From an uncultured Eubacteriales bacterium (GTDB taxonomy: Bacteria > Bacillota > Clostridia > Oscillospirales > Oscillospiraceae): 22,961 bases of DNA. The stretch spans positions 1 to 22,961 of the forward strand of contig UQYT01000040.1 of the NCBI GenBank assembly GCA_900545405.1, in the 5' to 3' direction. Shown piece after piece: positions 1-7,407 of this stretch. The position numbers were made by a program, and so were the translations under genes. How positions within the stretch are numbered: the stretch's first letter is position 1; each line of letters starts with the position of its first letter. Under the pieces are notes generated by a model that saw only the letters and a program-made list of their open reading frames with translations, had not been told where the DNA came from and searched no databases.

Positions 1-87
1 CTCTGCGGAGCGCGGGCAAGGGCTCCGCCCCTGCACCCCGCCGCCTTTGAAAAGGCGGGCGAAACTTTCATTCGCGCTTCGCGCAGG
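1..87. other. Intergenic stretch with hairpins downstream of galM
   Basis: No gene is visible here. The stretch lies just after the galM stop codon on the minus strand. It contains a hairpin CCGCCTT (41-47), TGAA loop, AAGGCGG (52-58), and a smaller GCGC-TTC-GCGC hairpin at 74-84. Neither is followed by a T-run on the minus strand, so it is not a convincing intrinsic terminator for galM. The GGGCTCCGCCCCTGCACCCC block (21-40) resembles GC-rich boilerplate often found between genes in gut Firmicutes, but that is recollection and not a search result. Confidence 0.4.
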
Positions 88-1128
88 TCAAATCAGCGAG
101 AAGCGGAAAACGGTACGATGGTGATATTCGGCGCCCTTCTTCAGCACGGGGGAGGGGAAGTTGGGGTGGTTCACGGCGTCCGGGAAGGCCTGCGTCTCCA
201 GACAGAAGCCCCAGCGGCGGGCATAGGGCGCGCCGCCCTTGCCCCTCGGGAAGCCGTCCATGCCGTTCCCGCTGTAAAACTGCACGCCCGGCTGCGTCGT
301 CAGCACATCCATGCACACGCCCGTCTCGTCGGAGACGGCGCGCGCCGCGGGGCGCAGAGTCCCGGCCTTGCCGCTCACGGCCCAGTTCTGGTCAAAGCCC
401 CCAGCCAGCCTCAGCGCCTCAAAGGGAACGTCCGCACCCTCGCCGATCACCACGCCCGCGCGCAGGTCCATCGGCGTGCCCTCCACCGGCTCGATCGCGC
501 CCGTGGGTATCAGCGCAGCGTCCGTCGGCGTATATGCGTCGCCGAATATGCTCACCCTCTGCGCGCTCACCGGCCCCGAGCCGTGGCCCGAGAGATTGAA
601 ATATGCGTGGCTCGTCAGATTGCACACCGTGTCCGCGTCCGACACCGCGCGATAGTCTATCGCTAGCGCCCCGTCCGCAAGCGTGTACGTCACCCGCACG
701 TCCAGCCGCCCGGGATAGCCCGCGTCGCCGTCGGCGCTCACCAGCGAGAGTACCAGCCGGGAGTCGCTCACGTCTTCTATCGTCCAAATCCGCTTGTCAA
801 AGGCCGCCGGGCCGCCGTGGAGGTGGTTCTCCCCGTCGTTTTTCGGCAGCAGGTACTCCCGCCCGCCGAGCGTGAAGCGCGATCCGCCTATCCTGTTCGC
901 GCAGCGGCCCACGATGGCCCCGCAAAAGCCCGTCTGCGCCCTGTACGCCTCCAGACTGTCAAAGCCCAGCGCCACGTCCAGCGGCCCCCGGCGCGACGGC
1001 ACCCTCAGCGAACGCAGCGCCCCGCCGTAGGTCAGCACCTCCGCCTCCAGCCCGCCGCCGGAGAGCGCCACGCACCGCGCCTCGTCCCCGTCGGGGAGAA
1101 TGCCGAATGGAGTTATGTTAACCGACAT
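88..1128 (-). CDS. galM: Aldose 1-epimerase (mutarotase)
   Basis: Cytoplasmic enzyme that interconverts the alpha and beta anomers of aldoses such as galactose and glucose, feeding the Leloir pathway. The 346-residue length is normal for GalM. Family landmarks are present: NHLHGG around residues 101-106 (H104 likely catalytic), SHAYFNLSG with H174, and the C-terminal CLETQAFPDAVNHPNFPS segment, where E311 is the expected catalytic base. The ATG start is supported by AAGGAGG (complement of 1138-1144), nine bases upstream. It begins about 20 bases after the murF stop and is probably the last gene of a ddl-murF-galM operon. Pairing with peptidoglycan genes is not an obvious functional link. Confidence 0.93.
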   Translation of the reverse strand: MSVNITPFGILPDGDEARCVALSGGGLEAEVLTYGGALRSLRVPSRRGPLDVALGFDSLEAYRAQTGFCGAIVGRCANRIGGSRFTLGGREYLLPKNDGENHLHGGPAAFDKRIWTIEDVSDSRLVLSLVSADGDAGYPGRLDVRVTYTLADGALAIDYRAVSDADTVCNLTSHAYFNLSGHGSGPVSAQRVSIFGDAYTPTDAALIPTGAIEPVEGTPMDLRAGVVIGEGADVPFEALRLAGGFDQNWAVSGKAGTLRPAARAVSDETGVCMDVLTTQPGVQFYSGNGMDGFPRGKGGAPYARRWGFCLETQAFPDAVNHPNFPSPVLKKGAEYHHRTVFRFSLI

Positions 1129-1148
1129 TTATCTCAGCCTCCTTAGAG

Positions 1149-2477
1149 TTAGAGCTCAAGCGCCCTCAGCGCCTCGGTTATATCCTCAAAGGCCATGGAG
1201 TGCGAGGCCTTCACGAGCACCGTGTCCCCGCGCCGGAGCTGGTGGGGAAGGTCCGCGATGAGCTCGGCCTTGCTCGCGTAGTGCCGCCCGCCCATCGCCT
1301 CGGAGAGCGGCCCGGCGGTCAGCAGCAGTGCGCCCGCGTCGAGCGCGGCGCGGCCGGTCTCGCGGTGGAACTCCTCGCTGTGCTCGCCGAGCTCGAGCAT
1401 GTCGCCGAGCACGCACACCAGCCGTCCGCCGAGGTCGGCGGCGGAGAGTATGGCCATCTGCGTGGAGTCCGGGTTCGCGTTGTAGCAGTCGTCGACTATC
1501 GTGAGGCAGCCGGTGTTGATGACGCTGGCGCGGCGGCCGACGGGCTGGTAGTCCGCAATGCCCGCGGCGATGTCGGCGTCCGGCACGCCGAGCTCGATGC
1601 CCACCGCGGCGGCGGCGAGCGCGGCGTAGACCATGTGCCGCCCGAAGGCTCCGACGCGGGTCTCTATGCGGTGCGCCCCGCTCACGACGGTGAACTCGGA
1701 GCCCTCCGCGCCGAGGCAGCGGTAGTCCTCGGCACGCACGTTGCAGCCATTGCCGAGACCGTAGGTGAGCTTGCGCTGCTCGCACCGGAGCGAAGAGAGC
1801 AGGTCGTCGTCGCCGTTTACCACGACGAGACCGTCACGCGGCATCTCGTCGAGCAGCTCGGTCTTGGCCCGGAGCACGCCGGGGCGGTCGCCGAGGGCCT
1901 CGAGGTGGGAGCGGCCTATTAGCGTATAGACGGCGATGTCCGGCCTCGCCATGGCGCCGAGGCGGTGCATCTCGCCGAAGTGGCTGATGCCGAGCTCGAT
2001 GACCGCGGCCTCAGTCTCGGGGCCTATGCGGAAGATGGTGAGCGGGACGCCGAGCTCGTTGTTGAAATTCTTCTCAGTGCGCAGGGTGTTGAACCTCCGC
2101 GCGAGGACGCAGGCGACCATCTCCTTGGTGGTGGTCTTGCCCGAACTGCCCGTGATGCCGACGACGGGGACCTTCACGGCCTCGCGGCAGCGCGCGGCGA
2201 GCCTGGCCATGGCCTGGGCCACGTCGGGCACGGTGACGACCGGGCCGGAGACGCCCTCGGGCACCCTCTGCGCGAGGCAGCAGGGCGCGCCGGCTTCGAG
2301 CGCGGCGGCGATGAACTCGTGCCCGTCGCGCCTTGCGCCGGGCAGGGCGCAGAACATCAGCCCGGGCGCGACCTCGCGGTTATCCCGCACCGCGCCGGTC
2401 ACCGCGCGCTCCGCCCCGCCGCCGTGGAGCGTGCCGCCGGTGTATTCCGCGACCTTTGCTACCGTCATGTCTATCAT
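1149..2477 (-). CDS. murF: UDP-N-acetylmuramoyl-tripeptide--D-alanyl-D-alanine ligase
   Basis: Cytoplasmic Mur ligase that adds the D-Ala-D-Ala dipeptide to UDP-MurNAc-tripeptide with ATP, completing the peptidoglycan pentapeptide precursor. The protein has 442 residues, usual for MurF. The N-terminal domain carries DNREVAPGLMFCALPG, the ATP P-loop GITGSSGKTTTK lies at residues 108-118, followed by EKNFNNELGVPLT, and the C-terminal domain has DDCYNANPDS and GDMLELGE, all typical of MurF. Its ATG overlaps the ddl stop codon in an ATGA arrangement (2474-2477), so the two genes should be translationally coupled; ddl makes the dipeptide that MurF uses. GGAGAAG precedes the start by five bases. 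Confidence 0.95.
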   Translation of the reverse strand: MIDMTVAKVAEYTGGTLHGGGAERAVTGAVRDNREVAPGLMFCALPGARRDGHEFIAAALEAGAPCCLAQRVPEGVSGPVVTVPDVAQAMARLAARCREAVKVPVVGITGSSGKTTTKEMVACVLARRFNTLRTEKNFNNELGVPLTIFRIGPETEAAVIELGISHFGEMHRLGAMARPDIAVYTLIGRSHLEALGDRPGVLRAKTELLDEMPRDGLVVVNGDDDLLSSLRCEQRKLTYGLGNGCNVRAEDYRCLGAEGSEFTVVSGAHRIETRVGAFGRHMVYAALAAAAVGIELGVPDADIAAGIADYQPVGRRASVINTGCLTIVDDCYNANPDSTQMAILSAADLGGRLVCVLGDMLELGEHSEEFHRETGRAALDAGALLLTAGPLSEAMGGRHYASKAELIADLPHQLRRGDTVLVKASHSMAFEDITEALRALEL

Positions 2478-3520
2478 GCGTACTTCTCCATCGAGGCGTC
2501 TATTATCCTCTGGCAGAGCTCGGCGTAGGAGATGCCGAGCACGGCGGCCTCCTGGGGCACGAGGCTGGTGGGCGTCATGCCGGGGAGGGTGTTTATCTCG
2601 AGAAACCAGAAGTTCCCGTCCTCGTCGAGTATGAAGTCCGCGCGCGAGTAGGCGGCGAGGCCCAGCGCGTTATAGACGGTGAGCGCTGCCTTTGCGAGGC
2701 GCTCCTCGGCCTCAGCGGGGATGGGGGCGGGGGTTATCTCCTCCGCCGCGCCGGGCTGGTACTTGTTCTTGTAGTCGTAAAAGCCGGTGAGCGGGCGTAT
2801 CTCGATGCTGGGCAGGGCCGCGCCGTCGAGTATGCCTATCTGAATCTCGCGCCCGGATATGTAGCGCTCCACGACCACGGCGCCGCCCTCGGCGCGGGCG
2901 GAATCGAGGGCGCGCAGCAGCTCCTCGCGCGTGTGCGCGATGTCTACGCCTATGCTCGAGCCGGAGTCCACGGGCTTGACGACGCAGGGGAGCGCGGCCT
3001 CGGCGCAGACGGCCTCGGGGTCGAGCGTGCGGGCGTCATAGAGCTTCCACTCGGGCGTGAGCACGCCGAGGGGGGCGACGACGCGCTTGGTGAGGTCCTT
3101 ATCCATCGCAATGGCGCTGCCGAGGTGGCCGCTGCCGGTGTACTTGATGCCAAGGAGGTCGAAGGCGGCCTGGACCTTGCCGTCCTCGCCGCAGCGGCCG
3201 TGCAGGGCCATGAAAACTATGTCCGCCATCGCGCAAAGCTCGAGCACGCGGTCCCCGAACATGGACTCGGACTTGAGCTTCCTGGAGGCCCTGACCGCCT
3301 CGAGGTCGGGGGCGGTCTCGTCGATGCGCGTCCCGCCGAGCGCGGGGGGATTTTCAAATATGCCCTCGAGCGTGCCGGGGTAGTCCTCGAGGCCGAAGAA
3401 CATGTCGCAGAGCACGACCCTGTGCCCGAGCTCCATGAGCGCGGAGGCAATCTTGGTCCCGCTGGAGAGCGAGACGTTCCGCTCCGGCGAGAGCCCGCCG
3501 CAGAGCACCACTATATCCAT
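2474..3520 (-). CDS. ddl: D-alanine--D-alanine ligase
   Basis: ATP-grasp ligase that makes D-Ala-D-Ala for cell-wall synthesis. I start it at MDIVVLCGG (348 residues): AAAGAGGTG lies a few bases upstream, and a promoter at 3550-3578 would leave only a short leader, so an upstream in-frame ATG at 3559 is unlikely. Motifs include LCGGLSPERNVSL at the N-terminus, HGRCGEDG, the ATP-grasp segment VVKPVDSGSSIGV, and ILDEDGNFWFLEINTLPGMT, which holds the metal ligands. The omega loop reads GFYDYKNKY; a Tyr there fits D-Ala as second substrate and not D-lactate, so this is not a Van-type ligase. First gene of the ddl-murF-galM operon. Confidence 0.95.
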   Translation of the reverse strand: MDIVVLCGGLSPERNVSLSSGTKIASALMELGHRVVLCDMFFGLEDYPGTLEGIFENPPALGGTRIDETAPDLEAVRASRKLKSESMFGDRVLELCAMADIVFMALHGRCGEDGKVQAAFDLLGIKYTGSGHLGSAIAMDKDLTKRVVAPLGVLTPEWKLYDARTLDPEAVCAEAALPCVVKPVDSGSSIGVDIAHTREELLRALDSARAEGGAVVVERYISGREIQIGILDGAALPSIEIRPLTGFYDYKNKYQPGAAEEITPAPIPAEAEERLAKAALTVYNALGLAAYSRADFILDEDGNFWFLEINTLPGMTPTSLVPQEAAVLGISYAELCQRIIDASMEKYA

Positions 3521-3549
3521 ATATGAGCACCTCTTTCCAAAGTACTGCG

Positions 3550-3578
3550 AGTATAGCATACTATGCGGCGCATTTCAA
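3550..3578 (-). promoter_or_regulatory. Sigma-A type promoter for ddl-murF-galM
   Basis: On the minus strand, TTGAAA (complement of 3573-3578), a 17-base spacer and TATACT (complement of 3550-3555). The expected transcription start is near 3543, about 20 bases before the ddl ATG. This gives a minimal leader with only the ribosome binding site. It lies back to back with the riboflavin operon promoter about 50 bases away. Confidence 0.8.
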
Positions 3579-3628
3579 ACCATTTACAGTCCCTTCTTCT
3601 GGCCCGGCGCATTTTTTGCGCGGGGCGC

Positions 3629-3657
3629 TTGACAGACGCCGCGGAGGGGCGTATACT
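3629..3657 (+). promoter_or_regulatory. Sigma-A type promoter for the riboflavin operon
   Basis: TTGACA (3629-3634), a 17-base spacer and TATACT (3652-3657). The predicted start of transcription, near 3664, lies about ten bases before the first stem of the FMN riboswitch, as expected for a riboswitch-controlled leader. Confidence 0.85.
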
Positions 3658-3671
3658 GACGGCAATCGAAC

Positions 3672-3784
3672 AGGATTTTCAGGGCGGAGTGAAATTCTCC
3701 ACCGGTGGTATAGCCCACGAGCCGCAAGGTATGATTCGGTGCGATTCCGAAGCCGACAGTACAGTCTGGATGAAAGAAAATCTT
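3672..3784 (+). promoter_or_regulatory. FMN riboswitch (RFN element)
   Basis: This is the FMN-binding aptamer that senses flavin mononucleotide and represses riboflavin genes. The closing stem P1 is GATTTTC (3674-3680) with GAAAATC (3776-3782). Between them are the hallmark conserved segments: AGGGCGGAGTGAAATTC, CCGGTGGTATAGCCC, GAGCC, a variable hairpin with GGTGCGATTCCG, then GCCGACAGTACAGTCTGGATGAAAG. It sits between a strong promoter and ribD and is followed by terminator hairpins, so FMN binding most likely causes premature termination. Confidence 0.95.
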
Positions 3785-3815
3785 TTCACGCAGCGAAAGC
3801 TGTGCAATTGATTTG

Positions 3816-3847
3816 CTCTGGAATGGATGCCATTCCGGAGTTTTTTT
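3816..3847 (+). terminator. Riboswitch expression-platform terminator
   Basis: CTCTGGAATGG (3816-3826), loop ATG, CCATTCCGGAG (3830-3840), then seven T residues (3841-3847). The stem has 11 pairs including one G-U. Placed 31 bases after the aptamer P1 stem, it is the likely FMN-dependent terminator of the rib operon. Confidence 0.88.
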
Positions 3848-3895
3848 GTCCCCTCAGCGGGACGCCCTTTGCACGCGAAGCGCCGCCGGAATGAA

Positions 3896-3930
3896 GCCCT
3901 GAACAGCTTGTTCAGGGCATTTTTGTTTTT
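3896..3930 (+). terminator. Second terminator-like hairpin upstream of ribD
   Basis: GCCCTGAAC (3896-3904), loop AGCTT, GTTCAGGGC (3910-3918), then ATTTTTGTTTTT (3919-3930). The stem is a perfect nine pairs. Its T-rich tail directly abuts the ribD ribosome binding site CCGGAGGCG. It comes after the terminator at 3816-3847, so the leader carries two hairpins in series. Confidence 0.75.
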
Positions 3931-3943
3931 CCGGAGGCGAAAT

Positions 3944-5050
3944 ATGACCGACACAGAATATATGCGCAGAGCCCTCGAGCTCGCCGGGCGCGGCGTGGGC
4001 TGGACCTCGCCGAACCCCATGGTCGGGGCCGTCGTCGTCAAGGACGGGCGCGTCATCGGCGAGGGCTTCCACGAGCGCTGCGGCGAGGCGCACGCGGAGC
4101 GCAACGCCCTTGCGCACTGCACGGAGTCCCCCGCGGGAGCGACGATGTACGTCACGCTCGAGCCCTGCTGTCACCAGGGCCGCCAGCCGCCCTGTACCGA
4201 CGCCATCCTTGAGGCGGGCATCGCCCGCGTCGTCGTCGGCTCGGACGACCCGAACCCCCTCGTCGCGGGCAAGGGTATCGACATCCTCCGCCGCGCGGGC
4301 GTGGAGGTCGAGACGGGCGTGCTCAAGGCCGAGTGCGACGCGCTCAACTACGTGTTCTTCCACTACATCACCACCGGCCTGCCCTATGTGGTCATGAAAT
4401 ACGCCATGACGCTCGACGGCAAGATCGCCACCTGCTCGGGCAAGTCGAAGTGGATAACCGGCGAGGCCGCGCGCGAGCAGGTGCACCGCGACCGCAGCCG
4501 CTACCGGGCCATCATGGCCGGGGTCGGCACCGTCCTCGCGGATGACCCGATGCTCAACTGCCGCGTCGAGGGCGGGCGCGACCCCGTCCGCGTCATCTGC
4601 GACTCACACCTGCGCACCCCGCTGACGAGCCGCATCGTCGCCACCGCGCGGGAGATACCGACCATCCTCGCCACGGTCAGCGCGGACAAGGAGGCCGCCG
4701 CCCCCTACGAGGCCGCGGGCTGCCGGGTCTGGACGCTCCCGGAGCGCGGCGGACGGCCCGACCTCACTGAGCTAATGTGCCGCCTCGGCGCAGAGGGCAT
4801 AGACAGCGTCCTGCTCGAGGGCGGCGGCACGCTCAACTGGACGGCCCTCGAGAGCGGCATCGTCTGCCGCGTCCAGGCCTATATCGCGCCCAAGCTCTTC
4901 GGCGGAGCCGGGGCGAAGTCGCCCGTCGGCGGCCGGGGCGTGGAGGAACCGGCCGGAGCCGTGCGGCTCAGGGACATAAGCGTCCGCCGCCTCGGCGGGG
5001 ACATACTGCTGGAAGGGGAGGTCGAGAGCCTTGTTCACGGGAATAGTTGA
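3944..5050 (+). CDS. ribD: Bifunctional riboflavin biosynthesis deaminase/reductase
   Basis: Catalyses the second and third steps of riboflavin synthesis after GTP cyclohydrolase II: deamination of the diaminopyrimidine, then NADPH-dependent reduction of the ribose side chain. I start at MTDTEYMRRALEL (368 residues, normal for RibD), after GGAGG at 3932-3936; in-frame codons further upstream fall in the riboswitch leader. The N-terminal deaminase has HAERNAL (H50, catalytic E52) and EPCCHQGRQPPC (C75, C84), which give the zinc site. The C-terminal reductase begins near residue 145, with KYAMTLDGKIAT, GVGTVLADDPML and EGGGTLN. First gene of the rib operon; its end overlaps ribE by 20 bases. 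Confidence 0.96.
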   Translation: MTDTEYMRRALELAGRGVGWTSPNPMVGAVVVKDGRVIGEGFHERCGEAHAERNALAHCTESPAGATMYVTLEPCCHQGRQPPCTDAILEAGIARVVVGSDDPNPLVAGKGIDILRRAGVEVETGVLKAECDALNYVFFHYITTGLPYVVMKYAMTLDGKIATCSGKSKWITGEAAREQVHRDRSRYRAIMAGVGTVLADDPMLNCRVEGGRDPVRVICDSHLRTPLTSRIVATAREIPTILATVSADKEAAAPYEAAGCRVWTLPERGGRPDLTELMCRLGAEGIDSVLLEGGGTLNWTALESGIVCRVQAYIAPKLFGGAGAKSPVGGRGVEEPAGAVRLRDISVRRLGGDILLEGEVESLVHGNS

Positions 5051-5678
5051 GGAGCTGGGCACCATACGTGCCGTCAGGCGGGGCGCCGCCTCCGCCGTGC
5101 TGAGCATAGGGGCCGCCGAGGTGCTCTCTGACCTCAAGATCGGCGACAGCGTCGCAGTCAACGGCGTATGCCTCACGGTCACGAGCCTGGACGACGGCGG
5201 TTTCACGGCGGACGTCATGCACGAGACGCTGGGCCGCTCGTCCCTCGGCGCGCTCGCGCCGGGCGGCCGCGTGAATCTCGAGCGCGCCATGCCCGCGAAT
5301 GGCCGCTTCGGCGGGCACATCGTCTCCGGACACATCGACGGCACCGGCAAGGTCGCCTCCGTCCGCCCGGACGACAACGCGCTCTGGTACACGATATACG
5401 CCGCGCCGGAGCTGCTGCGCTGCATCGTCGAAAAGGGCTCCATCACCATCGACGGCATCAGCCTCACGGTGGCGGCGGTGGACGAGACGAGCTTTTCCGT
5501 CTCGCTCATCCCGCACACGGCGGCGGTGACGACGCTCGGCAAAAAGCGCGCGGGCGACACCGTGAACCTCGAGACGGACATCATAGGCAAGTACGTTGAA
5601 AAACTCCTGCGCCCGGCCCCGGAGCCGGAGCGGCAGGGCGGCATCAGTTTGAAATTTCTGGCCGAGAACGGCTTCTGA
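5031..5678 (+). CDS. ribE: Riboflavin synthase, alpha subunit
   Basis: Dismutates two 6,7-dimethyl-8-ribityllumazine molecules into riboflavin and the pyrimidine substrate of lumazine synthase. The 215-residue protein shows the two-fold repeat of the family: MFTGIVEELG at the N-terminus, then SVAVNGVCLTV in the first lumazine-binding domain and SITIDGISLTV in the second. It starts with TTG at 5031, inside the 3' end of ribD, preceded by AAGGGGAGG (5013-5021) nine bases upstream. MFTGI is the canonical family start, so the TTG is very likely real. In Firmicute nomenclature this is ribE; elsewhere it is called ribC. Confidence 0.95.
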   Translation: MFTGIVEELGTIRAVRRGAASAVLSIGAAEVLSDLKIGDSVAVNGVCLTVTSLDDGGFTADVMHETLGRSSLGALAPGGRVNLERAMPANGRFGGHIVSGHIDGTGKVASVRPDDNALWYTIYAAPELLRCIVEKGSITIDGISLTVAAVDETSFSVSLIPHTAAVTTLGKKRAGDTVNLETDIIGKYVEKLLRPAPEPERQGGISLKFLAENGF

Positions 5679-5701
5679 TACAAAAAGGAGGAGCAAAAAA
5701 C

Positions 5702-6904
5702 ATGGACGACCGTTTCTGCACCGTTGAAGAGGCTCTTGACGAGCTGCGCGCGGGGCGCATAATAATATCCATAGACGACCCGGACCGCGAGAACGAGGGC
5801 GACATGATCTGCGCCGCCGAGTTCGCGACGACGGAGAACGTGAACTTCATGGCCAAGTACGCCAAGGGCCTCATCTGCACGCCGATGAGCGAGGAGATAG
5901 CGGCCTCCCTGGGCCTGGAGCAGATGGTGAAGGTGAACACGGACAACCACTGCACGGCCTTCACCGTGTCCATAGACCACGTGGACACAAGTACGGGCAT
6001 CTCGGCCGAAGAGCGCGGCTACACCTGCCGCAAGTGCGTCGACCCGGACGCAAAGCCGGAGGACTTCCGCCGCCCGGGCCACGTGTTCCCGCTGACGGCC
6101 CGCCGCGGCGGCGTGCTGACCCGCAACGGCCACACGGAGGCGACGGTGGACCTCTGCCGCCTCGCGGGGCTCAAGCAGTGCGGCCTCTGCTGCGAGATAA
6201 TGCGCGACGACGGCACCATGATGCGCACCACGGAGCTGCTCGAGAAGGCGGCGGAGTGGGGCCTCAAGGTCATCTCCATAAAGGAGCTGCAGGACTACTG
6301 CCGCCTGCACGACAAGCACATGTTCTGCGAGGCGAGCGCCAAGCTGCCCACGCGCTACGGCGAGTTCCAGATCCGCGGCTACGTCAGCGACCTCACCGGC
6401 GAGCACCACGTCGCGCTGGTGAAGGGCGACATCGGCGACGGGCAGAACATACTCTGCCGCGTCCACAGCGAGTGCCTGACCGGCGACGTGTTCGGCTCCT
6501 GCCGCTGCGACTGCGGCCAGCAGCTGGCCGCGGCGATGCAGCAGATAGAGCGCGAGGGCCGCGGCGTGGTGCTCTACATGCGCCAGGAGGGCCGCGGCAT
6601 CGGCCTCATCAACAAGCTCAAGGCCTATGAGCTGCAGGAGCAGGGCTTCGACACCGTGGACGCCAACGTGAAGCTCGGCTTCGCCCCGGACCTGCGCGAG
6701 TACTGGACCGGCGCGCAGATACTCCGTGACCTCGGCGTGCGCACCATGCGCCTGCTCACGAACAACCCGGACAAGGTGTATCAGCTCTCGGACTTCGGCC
6801 TCGAGATAGTCGAGCGCGTGCCCATCCAGGTCGAGGCCACGCGCGAGGACCTATTCTACCTGCGCACCAAGCAGCAGCGCATGGGCCACATCCTGAACTA
6901 CTGA
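5702..6904 (+). CDS. ribBA: Bifunctional 3,4-dihydroxy-2-butanone-4-phosphate synthase / GTP cyclohydrolase II
   Basis: Supplies both starting branches of riboflavin synthesis: the four-carbon unit from ribulose 5-phosphate and the pyrimidine from GTP. Of 400 residues, about 1-205 form the RibB domain, with DDPDRENEGD (25-34), RPGHVFPL (124-131) and GHTEA (143-147). About 206-400 form the RibA domain, with HSECLTGDVFGSCRCDCG; zinc ligands are probably C258, C269 and C271, followed by RQEGRGIGL near residue 294. AAAGGAGGAG precedes the ATG. The gap to ribE is 23 bases. The RibB active-site region GLKQCGLCCEI is richer in Cys than usual but keeps the Cys-Glu-Ile core. Confidence 0.96.
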   Translation: MDDRFCTVEEALDELRAGRIIISIDDPDRENEGDMICAAEFATTENVNFMAKYAKGLICTPMSEEIAASLGLEQMVKVNTDNHCTAFTVSIDHVDTSTGISAEERGYTCRKCVDPDAKPEDFRRPGHVFPLTARRGGVLTRNGHTEATVDLCRLAGLKQCGLCCEIMRDDGTMMRTTELLEKAAEWGLKVISIKELQDYCRLHDKHMFCEASAKLPTRYGEFQIRGYVSDLTGEHHVALVKGDIGDGQNILCRVHSECLTGDVFGSCRCDCGQQLAAAMQQIEREGRGVVLYMRQEGRGIGLINKLKAYELQEQGFDTVDANVKLGFAPDLREYWTGAQILRDLGVRTMRLLTNNPDKVYQLSDFGLEIVERVPIQVEATREDLFYLRTKQQRMGHILNY

Positions 6905-6938
6905 AATAATCTATAATTTATATACGGAGGAAATGAAA

Positions 6939-7406
6939 ATGAAGGTCTATGAAGGCAAGCTCGTATCCGAGAACATAAAGATAGGCATCGTTGCGGCGAG
7001 GTTCAACGAGTTCATCGTCTCCAAGCTGCTGAGCGGCTGCGAGGACGGCCTGCTCCGCCACGGCGTGAAGCCGGAGGACATCTCCGTCGCCTGGGTGCCG
7101 GGCGCGTTCGAGATCCCGCTGGTGCTCTCCAAGATGGCCGAGAGCGGGAAGTACGACGCGGTCATCGCCCTCGGCGCGGTCATCCGCGGCAGCACCAGCC
7201 ACTACGACTACGTGTGCAGCGAGGTCTCCAAGGGCGTGGCGGCCGTCTCGCTCAAGAGCGGCATACCCGTCATGTTCGGCGTCCTGACCACGGACACCAT
7301 CGAGCAGGCCATAGAGCGCGCGGGCACCAAGGCGGGCAACAAGGGCGCGGAGTGCGCCCAGGGCGCCATCGAGATGGTGAATCTGCTCCGGGAGATAGAG
7401 GCCTGA
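6939..7406 (+). CDS. ribH: 6,7-dimethyl-8-ribityllumazine synthase
   Basis: Condenses the ribitylamino-pyrimidine with dihydroxybutanone phosphate; it forms the icosahedral or pentameric shell around riboflavin synthase in Bacillus-type bacteria. Two ATGs compete (6933 and 6939). GGAGG at 6926-6930 is only two bases from the first but eight from the second, so I choose 6939, MKVYEGKLVSENIKIG, 155 residues. Family motifs are ARFNEF, VPGAFEIP (53-60), GAVIRGSTSHYDYV with the catalytic H88, and FGVLTTDTIEQAIERAG. The TGA stop is one base from the following HAD gene. Confidence 0.95.
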   Translation: MKVYEGKLVSENIKIGIVAARFNEFIVSKLLSGCEDGLLRHGVKPEDISVAWVPGAFEIPLVLSKMAESGKYDAVIALGAVIRGSTSHYDYVCSEVSKGVAAVSLKSGIPVMFGVLTTDTIEQAIERAGTKAGNKGAECAQGAIEMVNLLREIEA

Positions 7407-7407
7407 G

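Noticed and set aside
2474..3520. VanA-type D-Ala-D-Lac ligase
   Set aside because: The omega loop has the Tyr-containing GFYDYKNKY segment of D-Ala-D-Ala ligases, and no van regulatory or dehydrogenase genes are present.
4772..6466. Long minus-strand open frame (564 codons) opposite the riboflavin genes
   Set aside because: It is antisense to ribD, ribE and ribBA, which have clear family motifs. GC-rich coding DNA creates such shadows, and the translation is Arg/Ala/Val/His-rich with no domain.
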